This document shows, one piece after another, positions 16,815-24,613 of a stretch of 42,075 bases of DNA. Position 1 is the first letter of the stretch. Every line of letters begins with the position of its first letter. The DNA is from Dehalococcoidia bacterium UBA2160. Lineage in GTDB: Bacteria > Chloroflexota > Dehalococcoidia > Lucifugimonadales > UBA1123. The notes beneath the pieces are model-generated. The model saw only the letters and a program-made list of their open reading frames with translations. It was not told the DNA's origin and made no database searches. The stretch lies in assembly GCA_002328865.1 (NCBI GenBank), contig DCWO01000068.1, forward strand, positions 19,164 to 61,238, in the 5' to 3' direction. The translations under genes and the position numbers were made by a program.

Positions 16815-16964
16815 CAAAACCCAGCACCCGATGTCGTTGGCCGACGCAATAATCATGGACACCGGGGTCCGCAGGATCGTGGTCCACATCTCCTCGGCCA
16901 CGCGGCGCATCCTGCCCAACATGATCTCGAGGGACACTGGGTCGAAGTCTGTTGTATTAGTCAT
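16815..16964 (-). pseudogene. Truncated hydantoinase B (5' remnant)
   Basis: The first ~50 codons (TDFDPVSLEIMLGRMRRVAEEM and following, SANDIGCWVL) match the N-terminus of the intact hydantoinase B at 14066-15730. The DNA includes one fully identical stretch of about 36 nt. Homology stops near 16815 and the frame then runs into unrelated sequence. Its ATG at 16964 overlaps the stop codon of the aspartic protease gene, so the original gene was translationally coupled to that gene. This is either the leftover of an ancestral hydantoinase B position or a partial duplication. Confidence 0.8.
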
Positions 16965-17359
16965 ATGGATTCCTTGGCTTGCCTGATGTTGAGGACGCCT
17001 TGTCGGAAGTGAACGTCGACATCGAAATGCTTCAAGAATGACAGGCCCAGCAAACCCTTCACACTGCTTCCTTCGGGAAGGTCAAAACAGACCGTATCTA
17101 TTCGCGCGGCGCTGGGGCCCAAGGCCTCGTTCCTACCGATCGTAATCAACGGAGCCGATTCTACTGAACTTGCCGTTGTCATCATGATGTGTCTTTCGGC
17201 GGCAGCGAGGTCGAATCCCAGATCTTCAGCGACATCTGTCGGGATCAGGACGTACGAAGCGCCCGTGTCCAACGCCATGTCCATATGTTGGACGTAGCGA
17301 CCAGAGCGAAGCTCGACCCGCAATTGGACGAAAGCGGCATTGGAATCAAGTCTCATCAA
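16961..17359 (-). CDS. Clan AA (retropepsin-like) aspartic protease family protein
   Basis: A 132-residue protein with the single active-site motif of retropepsin-like proteases: MALDTGASYVLIPTDVAEDLG. Near the C-terminus is the typical second half, VKGLLGLSFLKHFDVDVHF. Like retroviral proteases it would act as a dimer. It has no signal peptide. Its ATG overlaps the stop of the upstream small gene (ATGA at 17356-17359), and its own stop overlaps the ATG of the hydantoinase B remnant. Pairs of a small beta protein and such a protease are common in bacteria, but their role is not established. Confidence 0.88.
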   Translation of the reverse strand: MMRLDSNAAFVQLRVELRSGRYVQHMDMALDTGASYVLIPTDVAEDLGFDLAAAERHIMMTTASSVESAPLITIGRNEALGPSAARIDTVCFDLPEGSSVKGLLGLSFLKHFDVDVHFRQGVLNIRQAKESI

Positions 17360-17571
17360 AACGCCACTGCGTGTCCTTCTTCAACCAGCGGGCCGGCATA
17401 TGTTACGTAGATTTCTCTTGTGTCACCCTTGATAGCCTTACGCACGGCCTTCCAATCAGTAGAATGATGCACAAGATCACCTTCGGTTGGTCCTTCGATC
17501 TCCTTTTTCGTGACCACTATTGCCAGCCATTCGCCCTCGTGCTCCTGTTTCAACTGTTCAATGTTGCTCAT
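17356..17571 (-). CDS. Small conserved protein, DUF5678-like, partner of the aspartic protease
   Basis: A 71-residue protein with the pattern EHEGEWLAIVVTKKEIEGPTEGDLVHHSTDWKAVRKAIKG followed by a YVTYAGPLVEEG strand. The layout (W-x-A strand, variable loop, short helix, final strand) resembles DUF5678, though I cannot prove membership. It overlaps the protease gene by 4 bp and the upstream duplicate's stop by 4 bp (ATGA). The small-protein/protease pair is probably a functional unit. Confidence 0.8.
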   Translation of the reverse strand: MSNIEQLKQEHEGEWLAIVVTKKEIEGPTEGDLVHHSTDWKAVRKAIKGDTREIYVTYAGPLVEEGHAVAF

Positions 17572-17810
17572 GCTGAATGTTCCTCATGCAATATGATGGG
17601 GGAGATCGCGATTGCCGTGCCTTCTTCGACCAGCGGTCCGGCGAAGGTCACGTATATGTGTCGGCGGTGACCCTTGATAGCCTTCCACACGGATTTCCGG
17701 TCTGTCGAGTGGAACAACAGGTCGCCCTATGTGGGTCCTTCGATATTCTTGGCGGTGACTGCGATAGCCAACCATTCGCCGTCGTATTCTTGTTTGAGTT
17801 GTTCGATCAT
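17568..17810 (-). pseudogene. Duplicate of the DUF5678-like gene interrupted by an in-frame TAG
   Basis: Reading from ATG 17810, the frame gives EQLKQEYDGEWLAIAVTAKN and IEGPT, then TAG (17729-17727), then GDLLFHSTD, KSVWKAIKGH and YVTFAGPLVEEG. It ends at TGA 17570-17568, which overlaps the ATG of the intact copy at 17571. The stop replaces a Glu codon in the intact paralog (PTEGDL versus PT-stop-GDL). The rest of the frame is intact, so this is a recent point nonsense mutation, a natural amber readthrough site or a sequence error. GGTGAT precedes the start. Confidence 0.75.
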
Positions 17811-17882
17811 GGCCACCGGATCACCTCATGACGGGCGTGTTGACCGAACTGGCTCACGACTGACATCTCCCATTGTACCCGC

Positions 17883-19976
17883 TCACGCCCCAATCTCGAT
17901 CACGAGGTTGAGCCACTGATCAACGGTCGCGCTGTCCGAGGGGCGAATCACGGTGGTCGACTCCTCTTCTTCGACGATTGCCGGTCCCGCGACGCGGCAG
18001 CCTGCTGGGAGACGATAGCGGTCGTAGACGGGGCAGTCGACGAAGCCGTTGGCGCTGGGGAAGTACGCGGACCGCGTCCCCTTTAGAGCGACGCTCGGAT
18101 CGGCGTCCGGTTCGGTGGCCTGCTCGCGAAGGTGCAGGTACGGCTGCGGTCCGCTGACCAGCGAGCGCCAGTTCTGCACCTCGATGGGGATGCTCAGGTT
18201 CTTGCGGCTGTACAGCTCCTGGTATATCCGGTGGAATTCCTCTTCGATGCCCTCCGACTGGGCGCCGTCAAGCGCGCCGTCCGGAATCGGGACGTTGATC
18301 TCGTGAATCTGGCCGACCAGACGCATGTCTGCCGATCTCGACAGCGTCACCTCGTCGGCGGGGACGCCGGCGTTGACCAGCATCTCGCGGCCCCAGACCT
18401 CCATCTCGTCGAACACCTGGCTTGCAGAAAACCAGTCGGCGCGATCCAGCAGCCCCGGCATCGACCGCACGCTCTCGAACGACAAAGGCGCCGCCAGACA
18501 ACCGAGCGCCGACGTGACTCCCGCGCCCAGCGGGACGATGACCCGTTTCGCTCCGAGAATGCGAGCCACCTCTCCGGCGTGCGCGGGCCCTGCCCCGCCG
18601 AATGCGACCAGGGCGTAGTTGCGCGGGTCGCGGTTGCGCTCGATGATATGGATGCGGGCCGCGGCGGCCATGCTCTCGGTGACGACGCTGTAGATGCCCC
18701 AGGCGGCTTCGACTCCGCTCATGCCCATGCTTTCGCCAAGCTTCGTCATCGCCTTCCGCGCCGACTCGGCGTCCAAATTCATTCGGCCGCCGAGGAAGTA
18801 CTCCGGGTTCAGGTAGCCAAGCAGCAGGTTTGCGTCGGTTACCGTCGGGTCGCCGCCGCCGAGCCCGTAGCACGCGGGCCCCGGACTGGCGCCTGAGCTT
18901 TGCGGCCCCACCCTGAGCAGGCCGAGGTTGTCCAGCCAGGCGATGCTGCCGCCGCCGGAGCCGATCTCGATCAGATCCAGCACCGGGATCAAGATGGGGA
19001 GACCGCTGCCTTTCTTGAACCGGTGAACGCGGGCCACCTCGATGCTGTTCGACTGAGTTGGGCTTCCGTCCTCGATGACGCAAGTCTTCGCGGTCGTGCC
19101 GCCCATGTCCAACGAGATCAGGTCGGGTTCGCCCAGAAGCCGGCTGTAGAAGCTTGCCGCCAGCGCTCCCGCCGCGGGACCGGACTCGAGCATGCGCACC
19201 GGACGCTCGCGGGCCGCGTCTGCGTCCATCACGCCTCCCGCCGAGTGCATGACCAGAAGCCGTCCGGGATAGCCCTGGCGCTCCAACTCCTGTTCGACGC
19301 GGCGAATGTATCGAGACACCGACGGCTTGATGTACCCGTCAGCCACGGTGGTGGAGGTGCGCTCGTATTCGTTGATGACCGGCGCCACCTCCGACGACAC
19401 GGACACGGGCAGGTCGGGGTGTCGTTCGGCGATCTGGCGCTTCAGCTCCTGCTCGTTCGCGGGGTTTTTGTACGAGTGCAGCAATGAAATGGCCACGGCG
19501 TCGATCCCATCGCCCACCAGCTCGTCGACGATGGCCGCGGTCTGTTCAGCCTGTGGCGTCGCGAAGACGTCTCCGTCACGGCTCGTGCGCTCGGAAATCT
19601 CCATGCGCAACCGCCGAGGAACGATGGGGTCGGGGAACCGTGCGTGGAGATCGTGCATGTCGTAGATCTGCTCACGACCCATCTCCAGGATGTCGCGGAA
19701 CCCCTCGGTGGTCAGGAGGGCGATGTTGGCGCCCTTCCGCTCGATGATGGAGTTGGTGGCCAGGGTGGTGCTGTGCACGATCACCTGCAGGTCGGACACG
19801 TGCGCGCCAACGTCGTCGAGCAACTCGGCCACGCCGTCGAGGAGGCCCTGGGCCGGATCTTCCGCGTCGGTGAGGACCTTATGAACGCGAAGCTCGCCGG
19901 TTTCGAGGTCGAGCAAGGTGAAGTCTGTGAACGTGCCGCCGATGTCGATGCTGAGCGAGTGAGTCGGCTGAGTCAT
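17883..19976 (-). CDS. Hydantoinase A/oxoprolinase family protein (HyuA-like)
   Basis: A 697-residue ATP-binding subunit of the hydantoinase/oxoprolinase family. The ASKHA-type phosphate motif is at the N-terminus (LSIDIGGTFTDFTLLD), with a second one in the middle (SLDMGGTTAKTCVIEDG). ERTSTTVADGYIKPSVSRYI, LVAFGGAGPAHAGEVARILG and the C-terminal GPAIVEEEESTTV are family marks. With HyuB it would cleave 5-membered cyclic ureides or oxoproline using ATP. The start at 19976 overlaps the stop of a possible 25-residue leader peptide (ATGA). It lies downstream of an MFS transporter likely to import the substrate. Confidence 0.94.
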   Translation of the reverse strand: MTQPTHSLSIDIGGTFTDFTLLDLETGELRVHKVLTDAEDPAQGLLDGVAELLDDVGAHVSDLQVIVHSTTLATNSIIERKGANIALLTTEGFRDILEMGREQIYDMHDLHARFPDPIVPRRLRMEISERTSRDGDVFATPQAEQTAAIVDELVGDGIDAVAISLLHSYKNPANEQELKRQIAERHPDLPVSVSSEVAPVINEYERTSTTVADGYIKPSVSRYIRRVEQELERQGYPGRLLVMHSAGGVMDADAARERPVRMLESGPAAGALAASFYSRLLGEPDLISLDMGGTTAKTCVIEDGSPTQSNSIEVARVHRFKKGSGLPILIPVLDLIEIGSGGGSIAWLDNLGLLRVGPQSSGASPGPACYGLGGGDPTVTDANLLLGYLNPEYFLGGRMNLDAESARKAMTKLGESMGMSGVEAAWGIYSVVTESMAAAARIHIIERNRDPRNYALVAFGGAGPAHAGEVARILGAKRVIVPLGAGVTSALGCLAAPLSFESVRSMPGLLDRADWFSASQVFDEMEVWGREMLVNAGVPADEVTLSRSADMRLVGQIHEINVPIPDGALDGAQSEGIEEEFHRIYQELYSRKNLSIPIEVQNWRSLVSGPQPYLHLREQATEPDADPSVALKGTRSAYFPSANGFVDCPVYDRYRLPAGCRVAGPAIVEEEESTTVIRPSDSATVDQWLNLVIEIGA

Positions 19977-20050
19977 GCTTCGTTCCTCAATGCGATACTT
20001 ACGTCAACGTCGGCGACGTCGGTTATTTTCACGATTTCGGATTCAGCCAA
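19973..20050 (-). CDS. Possible 25-aa peptide translationally coupled to hydantoinase A
   Basis: A very strong AAGGAG lies 5 nt upstream of TTG 20050. The frame encodes 25 residues (LAESEIVKITDVADVDVSIA then LRNEA) and its TGA overlaps the HyuA ATG by 4 bp. HyuA has no other obvious ribosome site just upstream, so coupling through this mini-frame is plausible. The peptide could be a structural micropeptide or only a coupling leader. Confidence 0.4.
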   Translation of the reverse strand: MAESEIVKITDVADVDVSIALRNEA

Positions 20051-20106
20051 TGGTTCTCCTTTTTTCGGTTGATCGAGTCTCGTCGAACGCTTCCCGGTCG
20101 GCGTGG

Positions 20107-21462
20107 TTAATCTGCGGTTTCGGGCGTGGCCGCGGCGCGTCTGAGCCGTGACTCCCATCCCTGGAAGAAGACATGGTACATGGCAGCCGCAATGACGACC
20201 AGCGCCGCCGCCACCACGAAGGCCGGCAAGAACTCGGCGACGTCGACGCCGATATCGACTTTCGCCGCCTCTACGCCGATCAGAACGCCAGCGATGCCCG
20301 CGCCGAATGCGCCGCCCAGGTCGAAGGCCATGTGAGTCATCCCGGCGGTCGTACCGCGCTCCTTTGCGACAGTGAGCTCCATCGAAATCTGGTTGCGGAT
20401 CGGCATGGAGAGGCTGTAGAACGCGTCACGCAGCAAGAAGAACGCCACCACCAGCGGCAGCCCGGTCACGACCATCGGCGCGGCGACCATCAAAACGAGA
20501 AACGGAACAGACACGATCTGCGTGACCACAATGCTCCGGACCTTCCCCCACCTCTGGACCAGCATGCCGGAAAACACGATGGCCGTGGCTCCGCCGACCG
20601 CGCCAACGGCGAATATCGCTGAGATCTGCCGGTCGGTGGCGCCCAAACCAAGGTCGAAGAACACGTTGAAGAACCGCGTTGCCAACCCGAAGCCGGTCCC
20701 GACAACCAGGCTGGCGACCGTCAGCTTCGCGATGGCGTCGAAGTTGACCACGTTTTTGAGAGCGAACAGGTCGAGGAAGGATTCCACCAGCTCGACTCGC
20801 TTCTCCGTCATGAACGCCAGCGGCGCCAGTCCGGCCAGTGTCAGGGGCAGAGACGCCACCAACACCCATCGCGCCGAGTCGACATCCAGGTCCGGGACTC
20901 CGAGGGATATGGCCCAGACCAGAGGCAACGCGCTCCCGACACCGCGAGACACCATCAGGAACATGGCGTTCAGGCTGAAGAGCAGTGGCCTCTCCTTGGG
21001 CTCGCTGTTCTCCATGATGAACGGTGGTCCCGCGACACCGTGGAACGCCTCCCCCACACCGGAGATGGCCGCCAGGATTAGCAGCATCTCCTTGCTGTCA
21101 TGAACGAACAAAAGCGTGCCCCTGGCCCCCAGGCTGATGCAGGTCGCGATGAAGAACGCCTTTCGGCGGCCGATTTTGTCCGCCAGGAGTCCGGCGGGAA
21201 AAGCGACGAGCCCGTGGAAAAGCATGTCCACCATGATGAACAGGCCCACGAAGCTGGTCCCGAACCCAAGCCTCAGCAGGTAGAGGTTGAACATCACGGT
21301 CCAGATGCCCGCCCCGAGCTGCGACAGCAACGAGTAGCCGAGGAAGAGCTTGGCGTTTACCGTGAACCGCTTGGCGGTTGCCAGATACCCGGCTATCCCG
21401 CCCTCAGGAACGGGCGCTTCCTCTTGATCCACCGGAGGTCGATCGATTGGCGCGTTCGACAT
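20107..21462 (-). CDS. MFS transporter
   Basis: A 451-residue integral membrane protein with about 12 hydrophobic segments and the MFS loop 2-3 signature in GLLADKIGRRKAFFIA. The N-terminal tail is about 35 residues, Pro-rich and cytoplasmic (DRPPVDQEEAPVPEGG). ATG 21462 has GAGGTG 5 nt upstream. It begins 2 nt after the stop of a small membrane protein and is followed by the hydantoinase A region, so it probably carries a hydantoin-like or ureide substrate. The direction of transport is not visible. Confidence 0.9.
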   Translation of the reverse strand: MSNAPIDRPPVDQEEAPVPEGGIAGYLATAKRFTVNAKLFLGYSLLSQLGAGIWTVMFNLYLLRLGFGTSFVGLFIMVDMLFHGLVAFPAGLLADKIGRRKAFFIATCISLGARGTLLFVHDSKEMLLILAAISGVGEAFHGVAGPPFIMENSEPKERPLLFSLNAMFLMVSRGVGSALPLVWAISLGVPDLDVDSARWVLVASLPLTLAGLAPLAFMTEKRVELVESFLDLFALKNVVNFDAIAKLTVASLVVGTGFGLATRFFNVFFDLGLGATDRQISAIFAVGAVGGATAIVFSGMLVQRWGKVRSIVVTQIVSVPFLVLMVAAPMVVTGLPLVVAFFLLRDAFYSLSMPIRNQISMELTVAKERGTTAGMTHMAFDLGGAFGAGIAGVLIGVEAAKVDIGVDVAEFLPAFVVAAALVVIAAAMYHVFFQGWESRLRRAAATPETAD

Positions 21463-21464
21463 AG

Positions 21465-21752
21465 TTACACCTCGTCTTCACTCTCGATATCCAAGGCGTC
21501 TTCGGGGTCATGGTGCTCCGATTGGGTTGCCGCTCTCCATCGCAGGACAAACATCAGGACGAACAGCCCGACCACGGCAACGAAGGCGCCGATGACGGCG
21601 TAAGTCGCCGTGTCCGACAGGTTGCCGATATGCACGCCGGCGCCGTTGGCCTCGGCGACGTTATGAGCGGGTAAACCGACTGCCAGCACGGCGAGGACCA
21701 CGGACAGTGTCCGGCTCAACTTACGTCTCCGTGTTGGAGCATTGTCTGACAT
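21465..21752 (-). CDS. Small two-helix membrane protein
   Basis: A 95-residue protein with a basic N-terminus (RRRKLSRTL), a hydrophobic stretch at 16-33 that may be a signal or anchor (SVVLAVLAVGLPAH), and a strong membrane helix at about 50-70 (YAVIGAFVAVVGLFVLMFVL). A short acidic cytoplasmic tail follows (EDALDIESEDEV). It is placed 2 nt before the MFS transporter start, so it may be an accessory subunit of that transporter. It has no recognised domain and no good Shine-Dalgarno site. Confidence 0.7.
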   Translation of the reverse strand: MSDNAPTRRRKLSRTLSVVLAVLAVGLPAHNVAEANGAGVHIGNLSDTATYAVIGAFVAVVGLFVLMFVLRWRAATQSEHHDPEDALDIESEDEV

Positions 21753-21958
21753 CAGGAACTGTGTCGCTCTGGACCAGCCAAGCGTGTCGGGTCAAGTGCA
21801 CGAAACCAAGCTTGATTGCGCTTTGTAGAACTTACTTTGTTTCAAGCCGGCTAGCAAGGGGCCCGGACACAGAGGAGCGATCGAAGAGGCGTTTCAGAAC
21901 GTGAGAGTGAACGGGTGCGTGGACATGACGATATGCGGTTACTGGGAATCGAGACAAC

Positions 21959-23365
21959 CTAGCGAGTTTCGCCCCGTGCGCTTCGCGCAATCCTTGCGCT
22001 CAGGACGATGCCACGGAGCGTGGTCTGGGCGGCCAACGAACGTCGCTCCGAGGCCTCCCACTCGACGTCCCCGGCTGCGTCGACGGCTCGCTGTGGCTCC
22101 CTGAGAACGAATGCCGCCACGACCGTGGCTGCTATGGCGACGACGCCGGCGCTGAGGAAGATCGACCGGGGCGTCATGAATCCGCTGACGGCCGCGAGGA
22201 TCAACGGCCCGGCGACGCCCCCCATCGAGGCAGCGGAACTCTTGATCCCCATTACTCTCGATCTATGTTGCGCGGACGTGATGTCCAAGTAGAAGGCGCT
22301 CAACGCGGGCATTATCATCGCCTCCCCGAGGCCGGCGCTGACCGCGGCAAGGATCATCAGTGAGAACGACCTGACGAACGCAATGCCCACGAAGAATGCC
22401 CCGAACAAGACGAATCCGATGAGGATCATCGGCTTTCGGCCGAACCTGTCGCTGGCCCTGCCCGTCACGGTTTGCCCTAGCACCATCGTCAATCCGTAAG
22501 CCCCGGCGATGAGCCCGAAACGGGTCGGGCTCCACCCAAGATCGTCGTAGAAATAGAAGACCATCTGGGGCTCGATGAAGGTGAACGCGAACGACAGCGT
22601 GAAGTCGAGGACCAACAGCATTCCGAAGATGTACACCGGTTTGGGGATGGACGCCCACATCGACGGTCCGCGTTCAGCGGCGGTTTGAGCGGCGCGCCGT
22701 TGATGCAGCGCCTCCCGCCGCCGGACAACACGGGTGCGTGTCTCGGGAACCAGCAGGGCGGCGGCAGTAAACGCAACGACGCCCAATGCCGCGGATACGA
22801 TGAACGGCGCCTCATATCCCCAAAGGTCGTACAACACGCCGCCGAGCACTGGTCCGAAGATGAACCCAACGCCCAGGCTCGCCATGACAATGCCGACCCA
22901 CTGGGCTCGTCGGTTCTCCGGGATGATGTCAGCGACCACTCCCATCGTGGCTGGCATCAACCCGGCCGTTATGCCTCCTTCAACCGCTCGCACCGCGATG
23001 AAGGCCCACGTCGACGAAGCGACAAGAAAGCCGACGTTGGTGAGCGCGAAGCCGAACAGGGCCGCCAAAACGACGGGCTTGCGGCCAAATCTGTCCGCGG
23101 CGGCGCCCATCATCGGCGCAACCAGGAGCTGGGCCAGCGCGAACGACATGGTCATGATGCCCAACGCCCCGACGCCGGACCCGAACTCACCCAACCTCTT
23201 GGCGAATATAGGGAAGATGATCCCGAAACCGGTCATCTGGAGGGCAACGCTGGCGGCGAGCAGCAGAACGACGGCGTGACTCCGGCGCGAGCTCATGCCC
23301 GAAACCGTGACGTCCGTCGCCTCGACGACACGCCCCATGCGCGGTCGAGGTGAATCCGAACTCAT
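21959..23365 (-). CDS. MFS transporter (drug/multidrug efflux-like)
   Basis: A 468-residue MFS protein with about 12 membrane helices. FGIIFPIFAKRLGEFGSGVG, the loop 2-3 motif AADRFGRKPVVLAALFG, VVADIIPENRRAQWVGIVMA (helix 5 region) and GRASDRFGRKPMILIGF are typical of DHA1-type efflux carriers. I chose ATG 23365, whose first bases overlap the TGA of the SnoaL-like gene (ATGA). The frame is open about 90 codons further upstream only because it shadows that gene. The C-terminal tail is long and charged (about 45 residues). Confidence 0.9.
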   Translation of the reverse strand: MSSDSPRPRMGRVVEATDVTVSGMSSRRSHAVVLLLAASVALQMTGFGIIFPIFAKRLGEFGSGVGALGIMTMSFALAQLLVAPMMGAAADRFGRKPVVLAALFGFALTNVGFLVASSTWAFIAVRAVEGGITAGLMPATMGVVADIIPENRRAQWVGIVMASLGVGFIFGPVLGGVLYDLWGYEAPFIVSAALGVVAFTAAALLVPETRTRVVRRREALHQRRAAQTAAERGPSMWASIPKPVYIFGMLLVLDFTLSFAFTFIEPQMVFYFYDDLGWSPTRFGLIAGAYGLTMVLGQTVTGRASDRFGRKPMILIGFVLFGAFFVGIAFVRSFSLMILAAVSAGLGEAMIMPALSAFYLDITSAQHRSRVMGIKSSAASMGGVAGPLILAAVSGFMTPRSIFLSAGVVAIAATVVAAFVLREPQRAVDAAGDVEWEASERRSLAAQTTLRGIVLSARIARSARGETR

Positions 23366-23802
23366 AGCTCCACGCCGAGCTCCACCATCACGGTCGCCAG
23401 GTCGATGTACAGCGTCTCGCGCTGGATCAGACCGCCTTCGACGTCGTAGACTGATGCGCCGCGGAATCGAATGGTGCGACCGGTCGGCGCAACAGGCTCG
23501 TCGAACACCGGGGGACCCAACGGTTTCTCGTGCGTGCCGATGAAGACCCATTGTGTGACGACCACGTCCGGCGACGCGATGGTTCGAGTGATCTCGTAGT
23601 CGCTTTCCGGGAACGCCGCGAACCAGGCAGGCCAAAAGTTACGAGTGATCTCAGCCGAGAGCGGAAGGTCCGCCGAGGCGTCGTAGTGAACGAAGTCCAG
23701 CACGAAACTCTCCGCGCGCAAGGACTCCATCAGAGCGACGTCGTTTTCGGTCATTGCCGCCGCGTAGTCTGAAATCACGTCCAAGGCAGATCGCACCGCC
23801 AT
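23362..23802 (-). CDS. SnoaL-like / NTF2-fold protein
   Basis: A 146-residue single-domain protein with the SnoaL-like pattern: an N-terminal helix (ALDVISDYAAAMTENDVALME), ITRNFWPAWFAAFPESDYEITRTIASPDVVVTQWVFIGTHE, then TGRTIRFRGASVYDVEGGLIQRETLYID. Such cone-shaped folds act as polyketide cyclases, isomerases or binding proteins. GGGGAG lies just upstream of ATG 23802. It is coupled to the MFS gene by a 4-bp overlap, suggesting a joint role in handling a small hydrophobic compound. Confidence 0.88.
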   Translation of the reverse strand: MAVRSALDVISDYAAAMTENDVALMESLRAESFVLDFVHYDASADLPLSAEITRNFWPAWFAAFPESDYEITRTIASPDVVVTQWVFIGTHEKPLGPPVFDEPVAPTGRTIRFRGASVYDVEGGLIQRETLYIDLATVMVELGVEL

Positions 23803-23835
23803 CGCTCCCCCTGCTGCCGTCTCCGCCTTCGCGGA

Positions 23836-24555
23836 TTACTGCTTCACACCGACGTGGATGGCAACGGCGCCCATGGCCAACGACTTGTATCGGACTGCCG
23901 TGAGGCCCGCCGCCTCCATCGCGGTTGTCAGCGCGTCGGGCGCCAGGAATTCGTCGACGGACTCCGGCAGGTAGGTGTACGCTTCGCGGTCTCCGGCAAG
24001 TAACGACCCCAGCCAGGGAGTGACGTATCGGAAGTGCAGTGGGACCAGCCTGCCGAGCGGGCCGCGGCCGTCATGCCGAAAAATTTCCAGCGAAACGACC
24101 CGTCCGCCGGGCTGGACCACCCTCGTGATTTCACGCAGAGAGGCCGGGAGGTCAATGAAGTTGCGTATCCCGAACCCGACTGTCGCGCATGCGAAACTGT
24201 CGTCCGGGAATGGGAGCGCATGAGCGTCACCAACCGAAAACGACACACGGTCGGACACCTTTTTTTGTTCGCCCTTGCGCTGGGCTATCTCCAGCATCGG
24301 TCGCGTGAAGTCCAGACCGATGACGCTGGAGACGTCAGGAGACCTCGCCAGCTCGAATGCGAAGTCACCTGTGCCTGCCGCAACGTCGAGAGCCGGGCCG
24401 GATAAGCCCTCCATGGCCATGCGCACCGCCATCCGGCGCCATGCATAGTGACGGCCGCCGGACATCACCGTGTTAACCAGGTCGTATCGTCGCGAGATCC
24501 GGGCGAACATGCGGGTGACGTAGCGAGCGCGCTCGGGGCCTCTTAGCTGCGCCAA
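23836..24555 (-). CDS. ubiE: Demethylmenaquinone/ubiquinone methyltransferase (UbiE/MenG family)
   Basis: A SAM-dependent C-methyltransferase for the last step of menaquinone (or ubiquinone) synthesis. Family signatures are VTRMFARISRRYDLVNTVMSGGRHYAWRR, the SAM motif LDVAAGTGDFAFELAR, and the late motif RVVQPGGRVVSLEIFR followed by YVTPWLGSLLAG. The start is uncertain. The frame is open to TTG 24654, inside the nnr gene, with no ATG before MFARIS. TTG 24555 is preferred because GAGGG is 8 nt upstream. It sits between nnr and the SnoaL-like gene. Confidence 0.9.
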   Translation of the reverse strand: MAQLRGPERARYVTRMFARISRRYDLVNTVMSGGRHYAWRRMAVRMAMEGLSGPALDVAAGTGDFAFELARSPDVSSVIGLDFTRPMLEIAQRKGEQKKVSDRVSFSVGDAHALPFPDDSFACATVGFGIRNFIDLPASLREITRVVQPGGRVVSLEIFRHDGRGPLGRLVPLHFRYVTPWLGSLLAGDREAYTYLPESVDEFLAPDALTTAMEAAGLTAVRYKSLAMGAVAIHVGVKQ

Positions 24556-24613
24556 GACGTAGCCCTCGCCCAACGGGTTATGCCAGCGATGCCGTTCATT
24601 GCGTTCCCGAGCG

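Noticed and set aside
21959..23635. Longer N-terminus for the efflux MFS protein
   Set aside because: The extra 90 residues are Arg/His-rich and lie antiphase over the SnoaL-like gene. ATG 23365 with an ATGA overlap is the natural start.
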